From positions 62,001-126,000 of the forward strand of contig NZ_JADCUC010000003.1 in NCBI RefSeq assembly GCF_016464365.1: 64,000 nt of DNA, read 5' to 3'. Source of the DNA: Sandaracinobacteroides hominis (GTDB lineage: Bacteria; Pseudomonadota; Alphaproteobacteria; Sphingomonadales; Sphingomonadaceae). Position numbers and translations under genes: made by a program. Positions 1-13,071 of the stretch are shown in pieces (position 1 is the stretch's first letter; each line of letters begins with the position of its first letter). The notes beneath the pieces are model-generated. The model saw only the letters and a program-made list of their open reading frames with translations. It was not told the DNA's origin and made no database searches.

Positions 1-2541
<2,541 letters not shown>

Positions 2542-2542
<1 letters not shown>

Positions 2543-2934
2543 CAGTTCAGGGTTCCAGTTGGTTCTTCGCCATTTTCGTCTGTGCCGGTGCGGGCTTCGC
2601 AGCCCCAGCCGTCATATTCGACGCCGTGGGAGATCTCGATTTCCAGCGCCCGCTTCGTCAGCGCCGCCATGGCTTCCGGCTCGGTGGTGCCGTCCAGCGT
2701 GAAGTCCGCCGCCCAGTCGCCATCTTCATATTCGCCGAACTCGACAAACTCGAGGCCAAGCTCCTCGGCCGCCTTTGCCAAGGCCTCGATCCGGCTGGGC
2801 GAGCCCTTGAAGTGCAGGTCGATGGGGCGCGGCAGCGAGGCGATATCGCCATTCTCGGCCAGCGCCTTCAGGATTTCGGCATCGGCGGCGATTTCGGCAG
2901 CCAGTTGATCGGGATCGATTTTCCGCTCGGTCAT
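2542..2934 (-). CDS. RraB-like regulator of ribonuclease E
   Basis: A 130-residue acidic protein resembling RraB, the E. coli inhibitor of RNase E. The match lies in the C-terminal motif VEYDGWG followed by an acidic tail ([10 protein letters not shown]) and in the N-terminal half, where Lys/Ala/Leu helices alternate with acidic loops. I chose ATG 2932-2934 ([10 protein letters not shown]) because GAAGG sits at a normal distance upstream; an in-frame TTG at 2952 would add six residues and touch the preceding stop. It lies between carA and carB and its TGA overlaps the carB ATG by one base, so it should be co-transcribed and coupled with carB. The RraB fold is fairly secure; action on RNase E in this organism is inference. 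Confidence 0.75.
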
Positions 2935-2948
2935 AGGGAAGCCTTCAC

Positions 2949-3509
2949 TCAATGTTCAGCACTGGAATACTGTTTGCACCGTATTCCGTGAGGCGCGGGC
3001 GGCCCAGATTCCGCTTCTACGCATCTGGATTCTGAAACTCCATGCAACTTCTTGGAAAACAAGCGAAATTTATCGAATGCTTCGCCAAATATCTTGGTTG
3101 CCTCCTCAACTTCAAACCGCTCGGATGCGTCCATTTCAGCTAACCCGCAGGGAAGTTCTTCATATTTTTTCTTCGAGAAATAGTGATCCATCGGCAAGTC
3201 CAACGAAATCCACGGATCAACAACGAAACATGATTTATATTTTCCGTCGCGAGTCCAAGACAAATTAACAATGGAGCCGGTGTCGTACAGATTATATTTG
3301 GTCAATCCGCTATTCGATTTCCATGTGATAGATGAAATCTTACACGCTGAAGGACGACAGGCCGGATCAATCTTCCACCCTACTGAAAACGGCCCTACTT
3401 TAATGGCATCTTGCGCCGGTCCAATTTCACCCACAGCGGGTTGGCTGACGACAGGCGCTGCCGCGAACATAGGTATGGTAGCCCATAACCGCCGATGTCG
3501 GGAGCTCAC
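2949..3509 (-). CDS. AT-rich hypothetical exported protein inside the car operon
   Basis: A 186-residue protein that I do not recognise. It begins with GTG (3507-3509), whose GTGA overlaps the carA stop, and ends 14 nt before the RraB-like start, so it sits inside the carA-carB transcript. The N-terminus (RRLWATIPMFAAAPVVSQPA) looks like a weak signal peptide. The mature part has five cysteines (for example CRPSACKI and FVVDP preceded by Cys), aromatic residues and a charged Lys/Glu-rich second half. Base composition is clearly more AT-rich than both neighbours, with frequent A/T third positions (AAA, TTT, TAT), which suggests acquisition from elsewhere or relaxed selection. No domain is recognisable and no function is assigned. 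The coupled start supports it being a real gene. Confidence 0.6.
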   Translation of the reverse strand: MSSRHRRLWATIPMFAAAPVVSQPAVGEIGPAQDAIKVGPFSVGWKIDPACRPSACKISSITWKSNSGLTKYNLYDTGSIVNLSWTRDGKYKSCFVVDPWISLDLPMDHYFSKKKYEELPCGLAEMDASERFEVEEATKIFGEAFDKFRLFSKKLHGVSESRCVEAESGPPAPHGIRCKQYSSAEH

Positions 3510-4669
3510 CGCAACCCCTCCACGAACCGCTTGAAGAGATAATAGCTATCCTGCGGCCCCGGCGATGCCTCGGGGTGATGCTGAACAGAGAAAGCCATCT
3601 GGTCCACCAGCTCCAGCCCGCACAGCGTCTGGTCGAACAGACTTACATGCGTCGCCCGCACATTGCCCGGCAGCGTGTCCGCATCGACGGTGAAGCCGTG
3701 GTTCATGGAGGTGATTTCCACCTTCCCGTCCTCCAGCCGCTTCACCGGATGGTTCGCGCCGCGATGGCCCTGGTGCATCTTCACCGTCTTCGCACCCACG
3801 GCCAGCCCCAGCATCTGATGGCCCAGGCAAATGCCGAACAGCGGCTTCTTCGTCGCCAGCCATTTCTGGATGGTCGGCACCGCATAAACACCGGTCGCCG
3901 CCGGATCGCCCGGGCCGTTGGACAGGAACAGCCCGTCCGGGTTCAGCGCCATGATCTCGTCGAAGGTCGCCGTCGCCGGCACCACCGTCACCTTGGCGCC
4001 GGCATCCACCAGCTGCCGCAGGATCGCGCGCTTGATGCCATAGTCGATGGCGACGACATGCGGCGCATCGTCGGGCAGATCGCCGGGCGCATAGCCCTCG
4101 CCCAGCTTCCACGGGCCTCCATCCCAAGCCCACATCTGCGTGGAGGAAACCTCCTTCGCGAGATCGAGGCCCTCAAGGCCCAACCAGCCGGCGGCTTTCG
4201 CCTGCAGGGCCGCCAGATCGAAAACGCCGTCCCTATTGTGCGCAATCACCGCATTTGGTGCGCCAGCCTTGCGAATGCGCCGCGTGATCGCCCGCGTATC
4301 CACACCCGACAGCCCGATACGCCCCCAGTTTGCCAGCCATTCGCTAAAGCCCTGCTGGCTGCGGAAGCTGCTCGGCGCGGTGATCGGCTCTGCCATCACG
4401 CAGCCCAGCGCGTGCGGGTTCGGCCCCTCGATATCCTCCAGGTTGGCGCCGACATTGCCGATGTGCGGGAAGGTGAAATTGATGATCTGCCCGGCATAGC
4501 TCGGGTCGGTCATCACTTCCTGATAGCCGGTCATCGCCGTATTGAAGCACAGCTCGCCAACGGCCTCGCCCTCGGCGCCGACACCCTGCCCCCAGAAGAC
4601 GGTTCCATCGCCAAGAACGAGGACTCCAGTCGCGCCATGTGGTTGGCGCAAGCGGGTGTCTTCGGCCAT
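3506..4669 (-). CDS. carA: Carbamoyl-phosphate synthase small subunit (glutamine amidotransferase)
   Basis: CarA hydrolyses glutamine and passes ammonia to CarB for carbamoyl phosphate synthesis. The 387-residue length is normal. The N-terminal half is the CPSase small-chain domain (GELCFNTAMTGYQEVMTDPS; HPHALG-type loop near residue 85). The C-terminal half is a class I glutamine amidotransferase with the nucleophile in GICLGHQML (Cys281) and the His/Glu pair in HHPEASPGP (His365, Glu367). The start lies at 4669, in a roughly 110-bp divergent promoter region facing the GatB/YqeY gene. It is the first gene of an operon with an exported protein, an RraB-like gene and carB; its stop overlaps the GTG of the next gene. 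Confidence 0.97.
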   Translation of the reverse strand: MAEDTRLRQPHGATGVLVLGDGTVFWGQGVGAEGEAVGELCFNTAMTGYQEVMTDPSYAGQIINFTFPHIGNVGANLEDIEGPNPHALGCVMAEPITAPSSFRSQQGFSEWLANWGRIGLSGVDTRAITRRIRKAGAPNAVIAHNRDGVFDLAALQAKAAGWLGLEGLDLAKEVSSTQMWAWDGGPWKLGEGYAPGDLPDDAPHVVAIDYGIKRAILRQLVDAGAKVTVVPATATFDEIMALNPDGLFLSNGPGDPAATGVYAVPTIQKWLATKKPLFGICLGHQMLGLAVGAKTVKMHQGHRGANHPVKRLEDGKVEITSMNHGFTVDADTLPGNVRATHVSLFDQTLCGLELVDQMAFSVQHHPEASPGPQDSYYLFKRFVEGLR

Positions 4670-4778
4670 CGGCAGATCCTCGGGTCAGCAGGTTTTGAGC
4701 TAAGGCGCCGCGTTACGGTCAAGGCGCCGTTTGGTCAATGGCGGCAACGCGCATATGAGACCCAAACAGGAGAAAAAC

Positions 4779-5231
4779 ATGATACGCGACGACATCAAGG
4801 CTGCCCTGATCGAGGCCATGAAGGCCAAGGACAGCGCCCGGGTAAACGCCATCCGCCTGATCCAGGCCGCGCTGAAGAACCGGGATATCGAGGCCCGCAC
4901 CGGCGGTGCCCCGGCAGACGACGATGTGATGGTGATGGAAGTGCTGGGCAAGATGGCCAAGCAGCGCCGCGAATCGATCGACATGTTCGAGAAGGGCAAC
5001 CGCCCCGAACTGGCGGCAGCCGAAGGCGCGGAACTTGCCGTGATCGAGAGCTTCCTGCCAAGGCAGATGTCCGAGGCCGAAGCGCAGGCGGCCGTCGTCG
5101 CGCTGGTGAAGGAGGCCGGCGCGACGTCGGTGAAGGACATGGGCGCGGTGATGGCACTGGTGAAGGCGCGCCTGCAGGGCCAGATCGACATGTCCAAGGC
5201 ATCGGGCCTGGTGAAGGCGGCGTTGGCGTAG
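4779..5231 (+). CDS. GatB/YqeY domain protein
   Basis: A 150-residue YqeY-type protein, related to the tail domain of the GatB amidotransferase subunit, which binds tRNA. The stand-alone form is of uncertain function but is often found beside dnaG/rpoD. Typical features are MIRDDIKAALIEAMKAKD, the basic IRLIQAALKNRDIE helix, ESFLPRQMSEAE, and the C-terminal MALVKARLQGQIDMSKASG motif. I chose ATG 4779 because AGGAG lies 7-11 bases upstream; longer in-frame extensions lack this. The stop is followed after one base by the dnaG ATG, so the two are co-translated from a promoter divergent to carA. Confidence 0.9.
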   Translation: MIRDDIKAALIEAMKAKDSARVNAIRLIQAALKNRDIEARTGGAPADDDVMVMEVLGKMAKQRRESIDMFEKGNRPELAAAEGAELAVIESFLPRQMSEAEAQAAVVALVKEAGATSVKDMGAVMALVKARLQGQIDMSKASGLVKAALA

Positions 5232-5232
5232 G

Positions 5233-7011
5233 ATGAGCTTGCCGCCCGAATTCCTCGACGATCTGCGCGCCCGGATCGGGCTCGCGGCCGTTGTCGGGCG
5301 GCGGGTAAAGCTTACCCGCGCGGGCCGCGAGCTGAAGGGCTGCTGCCCCTTCCACAACGAGAAGACGCCCAGCTTTTACGTCAACGAAGACAAGGGCTTC
5401 TACCACTGCTTCGGCTGTGGCGCGCACGGGGACGCCATCCGCTTCGTGACAGAATTGGACGGCCTGTCCTTCATGGAGGCGGTGAAATCGCTCGCCGCGG
5501 AGGCAGGGCTTGCGGTCCCCGAATCCCGTCCCGACAACCCCGAAGCAAGGCGCCGGGCGGGCCTTTATGAACTGCTGGAAGCGGCAAGCGACTGGTATCG
5601 TGGCCAGATGCAATCCGTTGGCGGTGCAGACGCCCGCGCCTATCTCGAGCGCCGCGGCGTGTCGGCAGCATTGCAGGCCCAGTTCGGCCTCGGCTTCGCG
5701 CCCGATTCGCGCGATGCGATGTCAAAGGCGCTGAAGGCAAAGTTCGAAACCGTCGAACCGCCGCAGTTGCTGGACGCCGGCCTGACCGGAGAGGCAGACG
5801 ACCGCCGCTACGACCGTTTCCGTGGCCGGCTGATGTTCCCGATCCACGATGCGCGCGGCCGCCCGGTCGGCTTCGGCGGCCGCATCCTCGGCGCCGGCGA
5901 ACCCAAATATCTGAACTCGCCCGAAGGCCCGGTCTTCCACAAGGGCCGCCTGCTCTACAATCTGCACCGCGCCGCGCCTGCCGCCCGCAAGGCAGGGCGC
6001 CTGCTGGTGGTCGAAGGCTATATGGATGTCGTCGGCCTTGCGGGCGCCGGAATCCTCGAAGCCGTCGCCCCGCTCGGAACCGCGTTGACCGAAGACCAGC
6101 TGCAGCTTGCCTGGAAGATTGTCGGCGAGCCGGTGCTTGCCTTCGATGGCGACGGCGCCGGCATGCGCGCGGGCCTGCGCGCCGCCACCCACGCCCTGCC
6201 CCTGCTCGCCCCCGGTCGCAGCCTCGCACTCGTCGCCCTCCCCAAGGGCAAGGACCCGGACGATCTCGCCCGAGAGGGCGGCAAGGCTGCCGTCGATGCC
6301 CTCCTTGCGACCGCCCTCCCGCTGGAGCGCTTCCTGTTCGACAGCGAGTTTAATGCCGGCCCGCTCGACACGCCGGAACGCAGGGCCGCGTTTAAGGCGC
6401 GGCTGAAGGCGCTTGCCGGCGAAATTGCCGATCAGGATATCCGCCGCGACTATCTCCACACCTGGCTCGACCGCGCCGACGAAATGCTGCGCCCGGCACG
6501 CCCGGCCCGTTCCGACCGCCCGCAGGCAGCAGGCCCGCGTCGGCAAGGACCGTGGCACCCCCCCGTTCCAACGGCGCGCCCGGAAACCCGCGCCGCCGCC
6601 CGCCAGCGCGCCGAACCTACCCCCGGCATGTTGCTGCGCACGCTCAGCCAGCACCCGACGCTGGTTGAGGAAGTCGCCGAAGCGCTTGCGGAGTTGCCGA
6701 TTTCGTCGGCCTCGCTGCTTCTTGCCCGCGATCATCTGCTGCGCGGCAGCAGGGCAGAACCGTTGCTGTCAGGCTACGCGCCACTATTTAAAGACGTGGA
6801 TTCGGAAGATGTTTTGCGCAACCGAGTCGCGACGGCTATTGCGCACATGACCGAGTCGCACCATCTAGGCACGGAAGAGCAGCAGCCCAGTGACGTTGGC
6901 AGCCCGGATGACTTTGCGCGGGAATGGGAAAGGCAACAGTCCCGCCGCGCGACAAGAGCCGAGGCCAACCGCAGGATGACTGCACTGGCAATCGAAAACG
7001 ACAAGGCGTGA
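5233..7011 (+). CDS. dnaG: DNA primase
   Basis: DnaG synthesises RNA primers for replication. The 592-residue protein starts with the CHC2 zinc-binding domain (Cys38, His41, Cys59, Cys62 in CPFH...CFGC), followed by the catalytic core with KFETVEPPQLLDAGL and the TOPRIM acidic motifs (LLVVEGYMDVVGL near residue 257; AFDGDGAGMRAG near residue 304). The C-terminal third, the DnaB-interaction region, is Pro/Arg/Ala-rich around residues 415-460 and rather short. It is preceded by the GatB/YqeY gene with one base between them and followed by rpoD 42 bp downstream, a version of the macromolecular synthesis operon without rpsU. Confidence 0.97.
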   Translation: MSLPPEFLDDLRARIGLAAVVGRRVKLTRAGRELKGCCPFHNEKTPSFYVNEDKGFYHCFGCGAHGDAIRFVTELDGLSFMEAVKSLAAEAGLAVPESRPDNPEARRRAGLYELLEAASDWYRGQMQSVGGADARAYLERRGVSAALQAQFGLGFAPDSRDAMSKALKAKFETVEPPQLLDAGLTGEADDRRYDRFRGRLMFPIHDARGRPVGFGGRILGAGEPKYLNSPEGPVFHKGRLLYNLHRAAPAARKAGRLLVVEGYMDVVGLAGAGILEAVAPLGTALTEDQLQLAWKIVGEPVLAFDGDGAGMRAGLRAATHALPLLAPGRSLALVALPKGKDPDDLAREGGKAAVDALLATALPLERFLFDSEFNAGPLDTPERRAAFKARLKALAGEIADQDIRRDYLHTWLDRADEMLRPARPARSDRPQAAGPRRQGPWHPPVPTARPETRAAARQRAEPTPGMLLRTLSQHPTLVEEVAEALAELPISSASLLLARDHLLRGSRAEPLLSGYAPLFKDVDSEDVLRNRVATAIAHMTESHHLGTEEQQPSDVGSPDDFAREWERQQSRRATRAEANRRMTALAIENDKA

Positions 7012-7053
7012 GCGGCAAGGCAGCCACTCGCGCCTATCCGAGTTAGGACCGGC

Positions 7054-9063
<2,010 letters not shown>

Positions 9064-9084
9064 TCCGGTTCAGAAACCAGCAAG

Positions 9085-9114
9085 CGGGCGCCCAACAAAA
9101 GGGGCGCCCGTTTC
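9085..9114 (+). terminator. Rho-independent terminator after rpoD
   Basis: A perfect 9-bp stem CGGGCGCCC / GGGCGCCCG with an A-rich loop, followed by TTTCG and more T residues, lies 22 bp after the rpoD stop. It ends the dnaG-rpoD transcript just ahead of the exported-protein gene. Confidence 0.85.
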
Positions 9115-9148
9115 GCATTTGCCGCACCCCTATCGCACAAGGACACCG

Positions 9149-9829
9149 ATGCGCCCTGCCCTTTTCGCCGCCGCCCTGATGCTTTTTGCCCCGGTTGCTG
9201 CCCAGGCCGACGCCGTGCTCGACAGGATTCTTGCAGACTCAGCCCGAGCTCCGATTCCAGCCATCGAACGCACCTCCCGCGCCGAACTGCGCGCCGATCC
9301 TGAAAAGGAACCGGCCCTCGTCGTCGACCGTTTCACCCCAACCGGCGCCCGCAGCGGCAAATGGACTCTGGTGAACTTCAACGGCCACAAGCCGACACCT
9401 AAGGAAATCGATCGCCACGCCAAGGCGAATCCGCGCAATGTTGTCCCCGGCTTCCACCGGCTCAGCGTCGTGCTGCGGACGCCGCCCACCAAGCAGTCTC
9501 AGGCAAACGGCCGCACCGTCTATCATTGGGCGAGCCTGCCCGAAGGCGCGGTGGTGACGCCCGGCGGGGACATTTCGTCCAGGCTGTCGGCCGATCTCAC
9601 GGTCGAGGACGTCGACGGCAAGCCCACGCCCGTGCGCGTGCGCATCTATTCCCCGGAGCCGTTCAAGATTCGCGGCATCGCCACGATGAATCGCTTCGAA
9701 GTGATCAGCAACTATCGCCCCGGCGCCACTTACCCGTTCCTTGCCAGCCAGACCTCCGATTCCGACGTCAGCGCACCGTTCGGATTTGGCGGCAGGCGCA
9801 AGAGCGAGATCAGCTTCCGCCCACTCTGA
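9149..9829 (+). CDS. Hypothetical secreted protein
   Basis: A 226-residue protein of unknown family. ATG 9149 is preceded by AAGGA at a good distance and opens a clear Sec signal peptide (MRPALFAAALMLFAPVAAQA, cleaved near residue 20). The mature part begins with a short helix (AVLDRILADSA), then a mixed segment with DRFTPTGARSGKWTLVNFNG and HRLSVVLRT, and beta-rich C-terminal stretches (STRLSADLTVEDVDG-like; RVRIYSPEPFKIRGI). There is no cysteine-based lipobox or transmembrane helix, so a soluble periplasmic protein is likely. The 3' end overlaps the convergent TBDR gene by 20 nt. No function can be assigned. Confidence 0.75.
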   Translation: MRPALFAAALMLFAPVAAQADAVLDRILADSARAPIPAIERTSRAELRADPEKEPALVVDRFTPTGARSGKWTLVNFNGHKPTPKEIDRHAKANPRNVVPGFHRLSVVLRTPPTKQSQANGRTVYHWASLPEGAVVTPGGDISSRLSADLTVEDVDGKPTPVRVRIYSPEPFKIRGIATMNRFEVISNYRPGATYPFLASQTSDSDVSAPFGFGGRRKSEISFRPL

Positions 9830-11786
9830 TACCCAGCCACAGCGTCCGCGGCTGGCCCAGTTCCACCTGAGCGCCGGAGAAGCCGGATTCGACATCGGCG
9901 TCGAACAGGTTTTCCGCGGCCGCCTCCAGCCGCAGCCGCTTCGTCACCGGGACGGAGAGCTTCAGGTCCAGCGTTGTCGCCGGCGCCAATCGGCGGTCGT
10001 TCAGGTCATCCTCGAAGCGCGCGCCCAGAACCCTCAGCGTCGCCGATCCGTCCACCGCGCCGCCGGAACGACCCAAGGTCATGCTGCCGGAAAACTCCGG
10101 AGCCTGCGCTGGCCGCTTTCCATCCAGCCCGCCGCCACGCATTTCGGCATCCACCCAGGCAAAGCTGCCCTGCAACCGCCAGCTGCCGGCCGCCACCGAT
10201 GCATCGCCCTCCAGCCCGCGGCTGCGGATCTCCTGCAGATTCTGGCGCTGCCGATAACGTCCGCCGGCCGCAACGAAGCCGACGCCCGGAAACACCCCCG
10301 GCCCCTGCGCCAGCGTTACATTGGCAATCGGATTCTTCAGCCGGTTGGCAAACAGCGTAAGCCCTGCGTCAAAAGCAGCAACCGGCTGCCAGCCGATGCT
10401 TGCCTCCACCCCGTCCAGCCGCTCCGGCTCCAGCGACGGGTTCGCAGCCGTGGCATCGGCCCCGGCCCGGAACGGCCGGTGCAGTTCGTTCAAGGTCGGC
10501 AGCCGCCAGCCATGATAGGCGGCGGCGCGCACCCGCACCGCCGCAAACGGTCTCCACAAGGCGCCCGCCCGCCCGCTCCACTCTGTGCCGGTCCGGGCAT
10601 CCGACGACTCGTCCAGCACAGGCAGCCCGGTCGCCAGATCGATCTCTTGCAGCGTTCCCGTCCCCAGCCGCCAGCGGTCCACCCGAAAAGCCCCCGTCAA
10701 CAACAGGGCGTCCGAAAGCCGCGCGGTGCCGTTGGCTGCAAGGCCGCCCACCTGCTGGCTTCCCCCGGCCCGTCGCTGCCGCGTCGGCAATCCGGCTGCA
10801 TAGCGAAACAGCTCCAGCGTCTTCCCATCCGCGGCGCGCCATTCGGCTGCGATGTTCAGCGCCAGATTGTCGCCCAACGGCGGCTCGGCAGCCAGCCGCA
10901 GGCCCCAGCCACTTGCCGGCGTCTTCTGCTGGTCGAGCGAGGTGGTCGCCACGGACCGGCTTGCATCCAATGTGCGATTGACGGTCGAGAAATCCCTGAG
11001 CTGCAGGAACGCCAGCGCCTGGGTCCGCCAGCCGTCCTGCATCTCCAGGCGCAGGTTCGCATCGCCGCCGCTGGAGCGGATGTCCGCGCCTTCCACTCCG
11101 CGCAGCCGGCGATCGTCAAACCCTGATAGCGACGCCGACAGCCGCATGCCGCCCACCTCGCCCCCGGCCCGCGCGCCCGCAGACCATTGTCGATAGGCAG
11201 CCGGCACGTCCGCCGGCCCCGGATGGGCCACCAACATGTGCCCGTCGCCCCGCGAATAGCCGCCAAACAGGCCGAATCCGCCGCCGGGCAGGGCCAGGGA
11301 AGCCGAAGTGTCAAGGCCGGCCCGGCTTCCGCCGCGAAGGCTGGCTTCCGTATCGGGCACGGCGGAGGTCAGCTCCAGCGTTCCCGCCAGCGCCCCCGAT
11401 CCGCCCAGTCCGCCGCCACGCACCAGCTCGGCTGATGCAAGCTTGCGCCCCACCAGCTGGCCCCAGGAAACGAAGCCAAAAAACGGATCCGCCAGTGGTG
11501 CCCCATCCAGCGTCACCTGCAATCGGCTGGCCGCATTGCCGGAAAGCCCGCGAGCGGTAATCCCGTCGGCAGTCGGGTTCGACGTCCGTGTCGAACTGGC
11601 GCGAAACAACTGCACGCCGCCAATCCCGCGCAGCGCGTCCTCCACCCGTCCTGAAGCCGGCTCCAGAGCCACCTCGTCCAGGTGAATCCGCCCGAATGCC
11701 TCGGCTCCTGCCGCCGGGGTGATGGCACGGCCTTGCACCAGGATCGTTTCGGCAACGGGCGTGGCAGTCTGCGGCAAATCGAACAT
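9810..11786 (-). CDS. TonB-dependent outer-membrane receptor without a visible signal peptide
   Basis: A 658-residue TBDR for active uptake across the outer membrane. The TonB box is ETILVQGRAI near residue 13. The plug domain follows, with VEDALRGIGGVQLFRASST and LQVTLDGAPLADPF, then a beta-barrel rich in alternating aromatic strands that ends near ENLFDADVESGF and TLWLGIRVGGS. The frame opens at ATG 11784-11786, but an in-frame TAG lies 12 bases upstream and the N-terminus shows no signal sequence. That is odd for an outer-membrane protein and suggests a lost or frameshifted leader. A Fur-like palindrome sits about 50 bp upstream, so iron-linked regulation is possible. The substrate is unknown. 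Confidence 0.85.
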   Translation of the reverse strand: MFDLPQTATPVAETILVQGRAITPAAGAEAFGRIHLDEVALEPASGRVEDALRGIGGVQLFRASSTRTSNPTADGITARGLSGNAASRLQVTLDGAPLADPFFGFVSWGQLVGRKLASAELVRGGGLGGSGALAGTLELTSAVPDTEASLRGGSRAGLDTSASLALPGGGFGLFGGYSRGDGHMLVAHPGPADVPAAYRQWSAGARAGGEVGGMRLSASLSGFDDRRLRGVEGADIRSSGGDANLRLEMQDGWRTQALAFLQLRDFSTVNRTLDASRSVATTSLDQQKTPASGWGLRLAAEPPLGDNLALNIAAEWRAADGKTLELFRYAAGLPTRQRRAGGSQQVGGLAANGTARLSDALLLTGAFRVDRWRLGTGTLQEIDLATGLPVLDESSDARTGTEWSGRAGALWRPFAAVRVRAAAYHGWRLPTLNELHRPFRAGADATAANPSLEPERLDGVEASIGWQPVAAFDAGLTLFANRLKNPIANVTLAQGPGVFPGVGFVAAGGRYRQRQNLQEIRSRGLEGDASVAAGSWRLQGSFAWVDAEMRGGGLDGKRPAQAPEFSGSMTLGRSGGAVDGSATLRVLGARFEDDLNDRRLAPATTLDLKLSVPVTKRLRLEAAAENLFDADVESGFSGAQVELGQPRTLWLGIRVGGS

Positions 11787-11834
11787 CGTCCCCGACTAGC
11801 GCTCCGGGGGTCAGGGCGAAACTGACGGATTTAT

Positions 11835-11849
11835 TGCGAATCGTTCGCA
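11835..11849. promoter_or_regulatory. Fur-like palindromic operator
   Basis: TGCGAATCGTTCGCA is a 15-bp near-perfect 7-1-7 dyad (six of seven positions pair) and resembles Fur boxes of the TGAGAATnATTCTCA type. It lies between the divergent TBDR (start 11786) and nitroreductase (start 11894) genes and could control either. Assignment to Fur is inference from sequence shape and the TBDR neighbour. Confidence 0.45.
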
Positions 11850-11893
11850 CAAATAGGCTGGCATAACGGTTCGCGCCATGCCAAACGCCCGGC

Positions 11894-12466
11894 ATGCCTC
11901 AGTTCAACGACCTGTCCAGCCCACTCAGCCTGCTGCTCACCCGCCGTTCGGGCAAGGCGCGCGACCTGGTCGCGCCCGGCCCCGGCGATGCGGAGCTGGC
12001 AACCATCCTGCAGGCCGCGGCCCGCGTGCCCGATCACGGCAAGCTTGCGCCCTGGCGTTTTGTCGTCATCCGTGATCGCACCGCCTTCGCCGACCTGCTC
12101 GAGCGCCTCTATCGCGCCGAAAAGCCGTTCGCCGGACGGCTGGAGATCGAATCGCTGCAGCAGTTCGCCCGGCAATCGCCCGTCTGCGTCGCGCTCTTCT
12201 CGCTGCCGCGCGAAAGCCACATTCCGTTGTGGGAACAGCTGCTGTCGGCCGGGGCCGTTGCCCAGAATCTGCTGCTCGCCACCCATGCCCTGGGCTACGC
12301 CGGCAACTGGCTGAGCGGCGCCCCGGCGACGATGCCCGGCATCGCCGATGCGCTCGGCGTGCCGGGGGGCACCATCGCCGGCTATTTCTTCCTGGGCACC
12401 GCCGCGAAGCCTCTGGAAGAACGACCCCGCCCGAATATGCCGGACATTGTCCGCAACTGGCCGTGA
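11894..12466 (+). CDS. Nitroreductase family protein (YdjA-like)
   Basis: A 190-residue FMN-dependent nitroreductase-family oxidoreductase. The N-terminal FMN phosphate-binding motif appears as LLTRRSGKARDLVAPGPGD, followed by AARVPDHGKLAPWRFVV, which is characteristic of the small YdjA branch. The second half has AGAVAQNLLLATHALGYAGNW, the usual re-face segment, and ends near DIVRNWP. ATG 11894 gives the conserved N-terminus. The physiological substrate is unknown. It is transcribed divergently from the TBDR and its stop lies three bases from the end of the convergent gene. Confidence 0.88.
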   Translation: MPQFNDLSSPLSLLLTRRSGKARDLVAPGPGDAELATILQAAARVPDHGKLAPWRFVVIRDRTAFADLLERLYRAEKPFAGRLEIESLQQFARQSPVCVALFSLPRESHIPLWEQLLSAGAVAQNLLLATHALGYAGNWLSGAPATMPGIADALGVPGGTIAGYFFLGTAAKPLEERPRPNMPDIVRNWP

Positions 12467-12469
12467 TGC

Positions 12470-13009
12470 TCAGCGCATCCGGATCACCGCAACGGTCCGG
12501 CTGCTTCCCCTCGGCACCAACCGGAAGCTCCCCATCGAGCCGCGTTTGATCGAAACGGCGGTGCCCGCCTTGATAAGCGCCTGCCCGAAGCCATCGGCCT
12601 GGCGCCACATCTGGCCGTTATCCAGCACGAAGATCGCCTTGTTGGCGGAATCGCGCAGGATCTCGGCCACCGTCGCATCAACCTGCTCGATGCGTTCCTC
12701 AGCCGAAGCACGCTTGCCGAATGCATCCGTCTTTGCTGCCTCCGCAGCCTTGGCGTTTGCCTCTGCGGCCGCAGCAGCAGTCGCGGCAGCGGCGGCGGCT
12801 GCAGCCGCCGCTTCCTTCTCCCGCTTCTCGGACATCTTCCGGGCGTCGGCCGACAATGCGTTCAGCGCATCGTCATAGCATTTCAGCCGCTCGGCATCGG
12901 CAACCCTGGTCGAACAGGCGAGCAGCGATTGCGGCACCTGGGCCATCGCCGGCCCCGCCCATGCCAAACCGAAAAACAACCCCGCCCGAAGCATTTGCAT
13001 TTTCACCAT
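12470..13009 (-). CDS. Exported Ala-rich coiled-coil protein
   Basis: A 179-residue protein of unknown role. ATG 13007-13009 is preceded by GGAAGG and starts a Sec signal (MVKMQMLRAGLFFGLAWAGP, cut after AMAQ). The mature N-terminus has LACSTRVADAERLKCYDDAL, the Cys...RLxCYD pattern seen in several periplasmic proteins. A central stretch (about residues 62-95) is almost entirely Ala with Glu/Lys at its edges, suggesting a rigid helix or coiled coil. A C-terminal domain (FVLDNGQMWRQADGFGQALI and a Lys/Arg-rich end) resembles the ending of many sphingomonad exported proteins. It is likely periplasmic; no function is assigned. Confidence 0.7.
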   Translation of the reverse strand: MVKMQMLRAGLFFGLAWAGPAMAQVPQSLLACSTRVADAERLKCYDDALNALSADARKMSEKREKEAAAAAAAAAATAAAAAEANAKAAEAAKTDAFGKRASAEERIEQVDATVAEILRDSANKAIFVLDNGQMWRQADGFGQALIKAGTAVSIKRGSMGSFRLVPRGSSRTVAVIRMR

Positions 13010-13071
13010 CTGTCCTTCCACTCTCCTACCAAGCATAATGCAGCGGGTAACAGCCACAAGAGTCGCGACGC

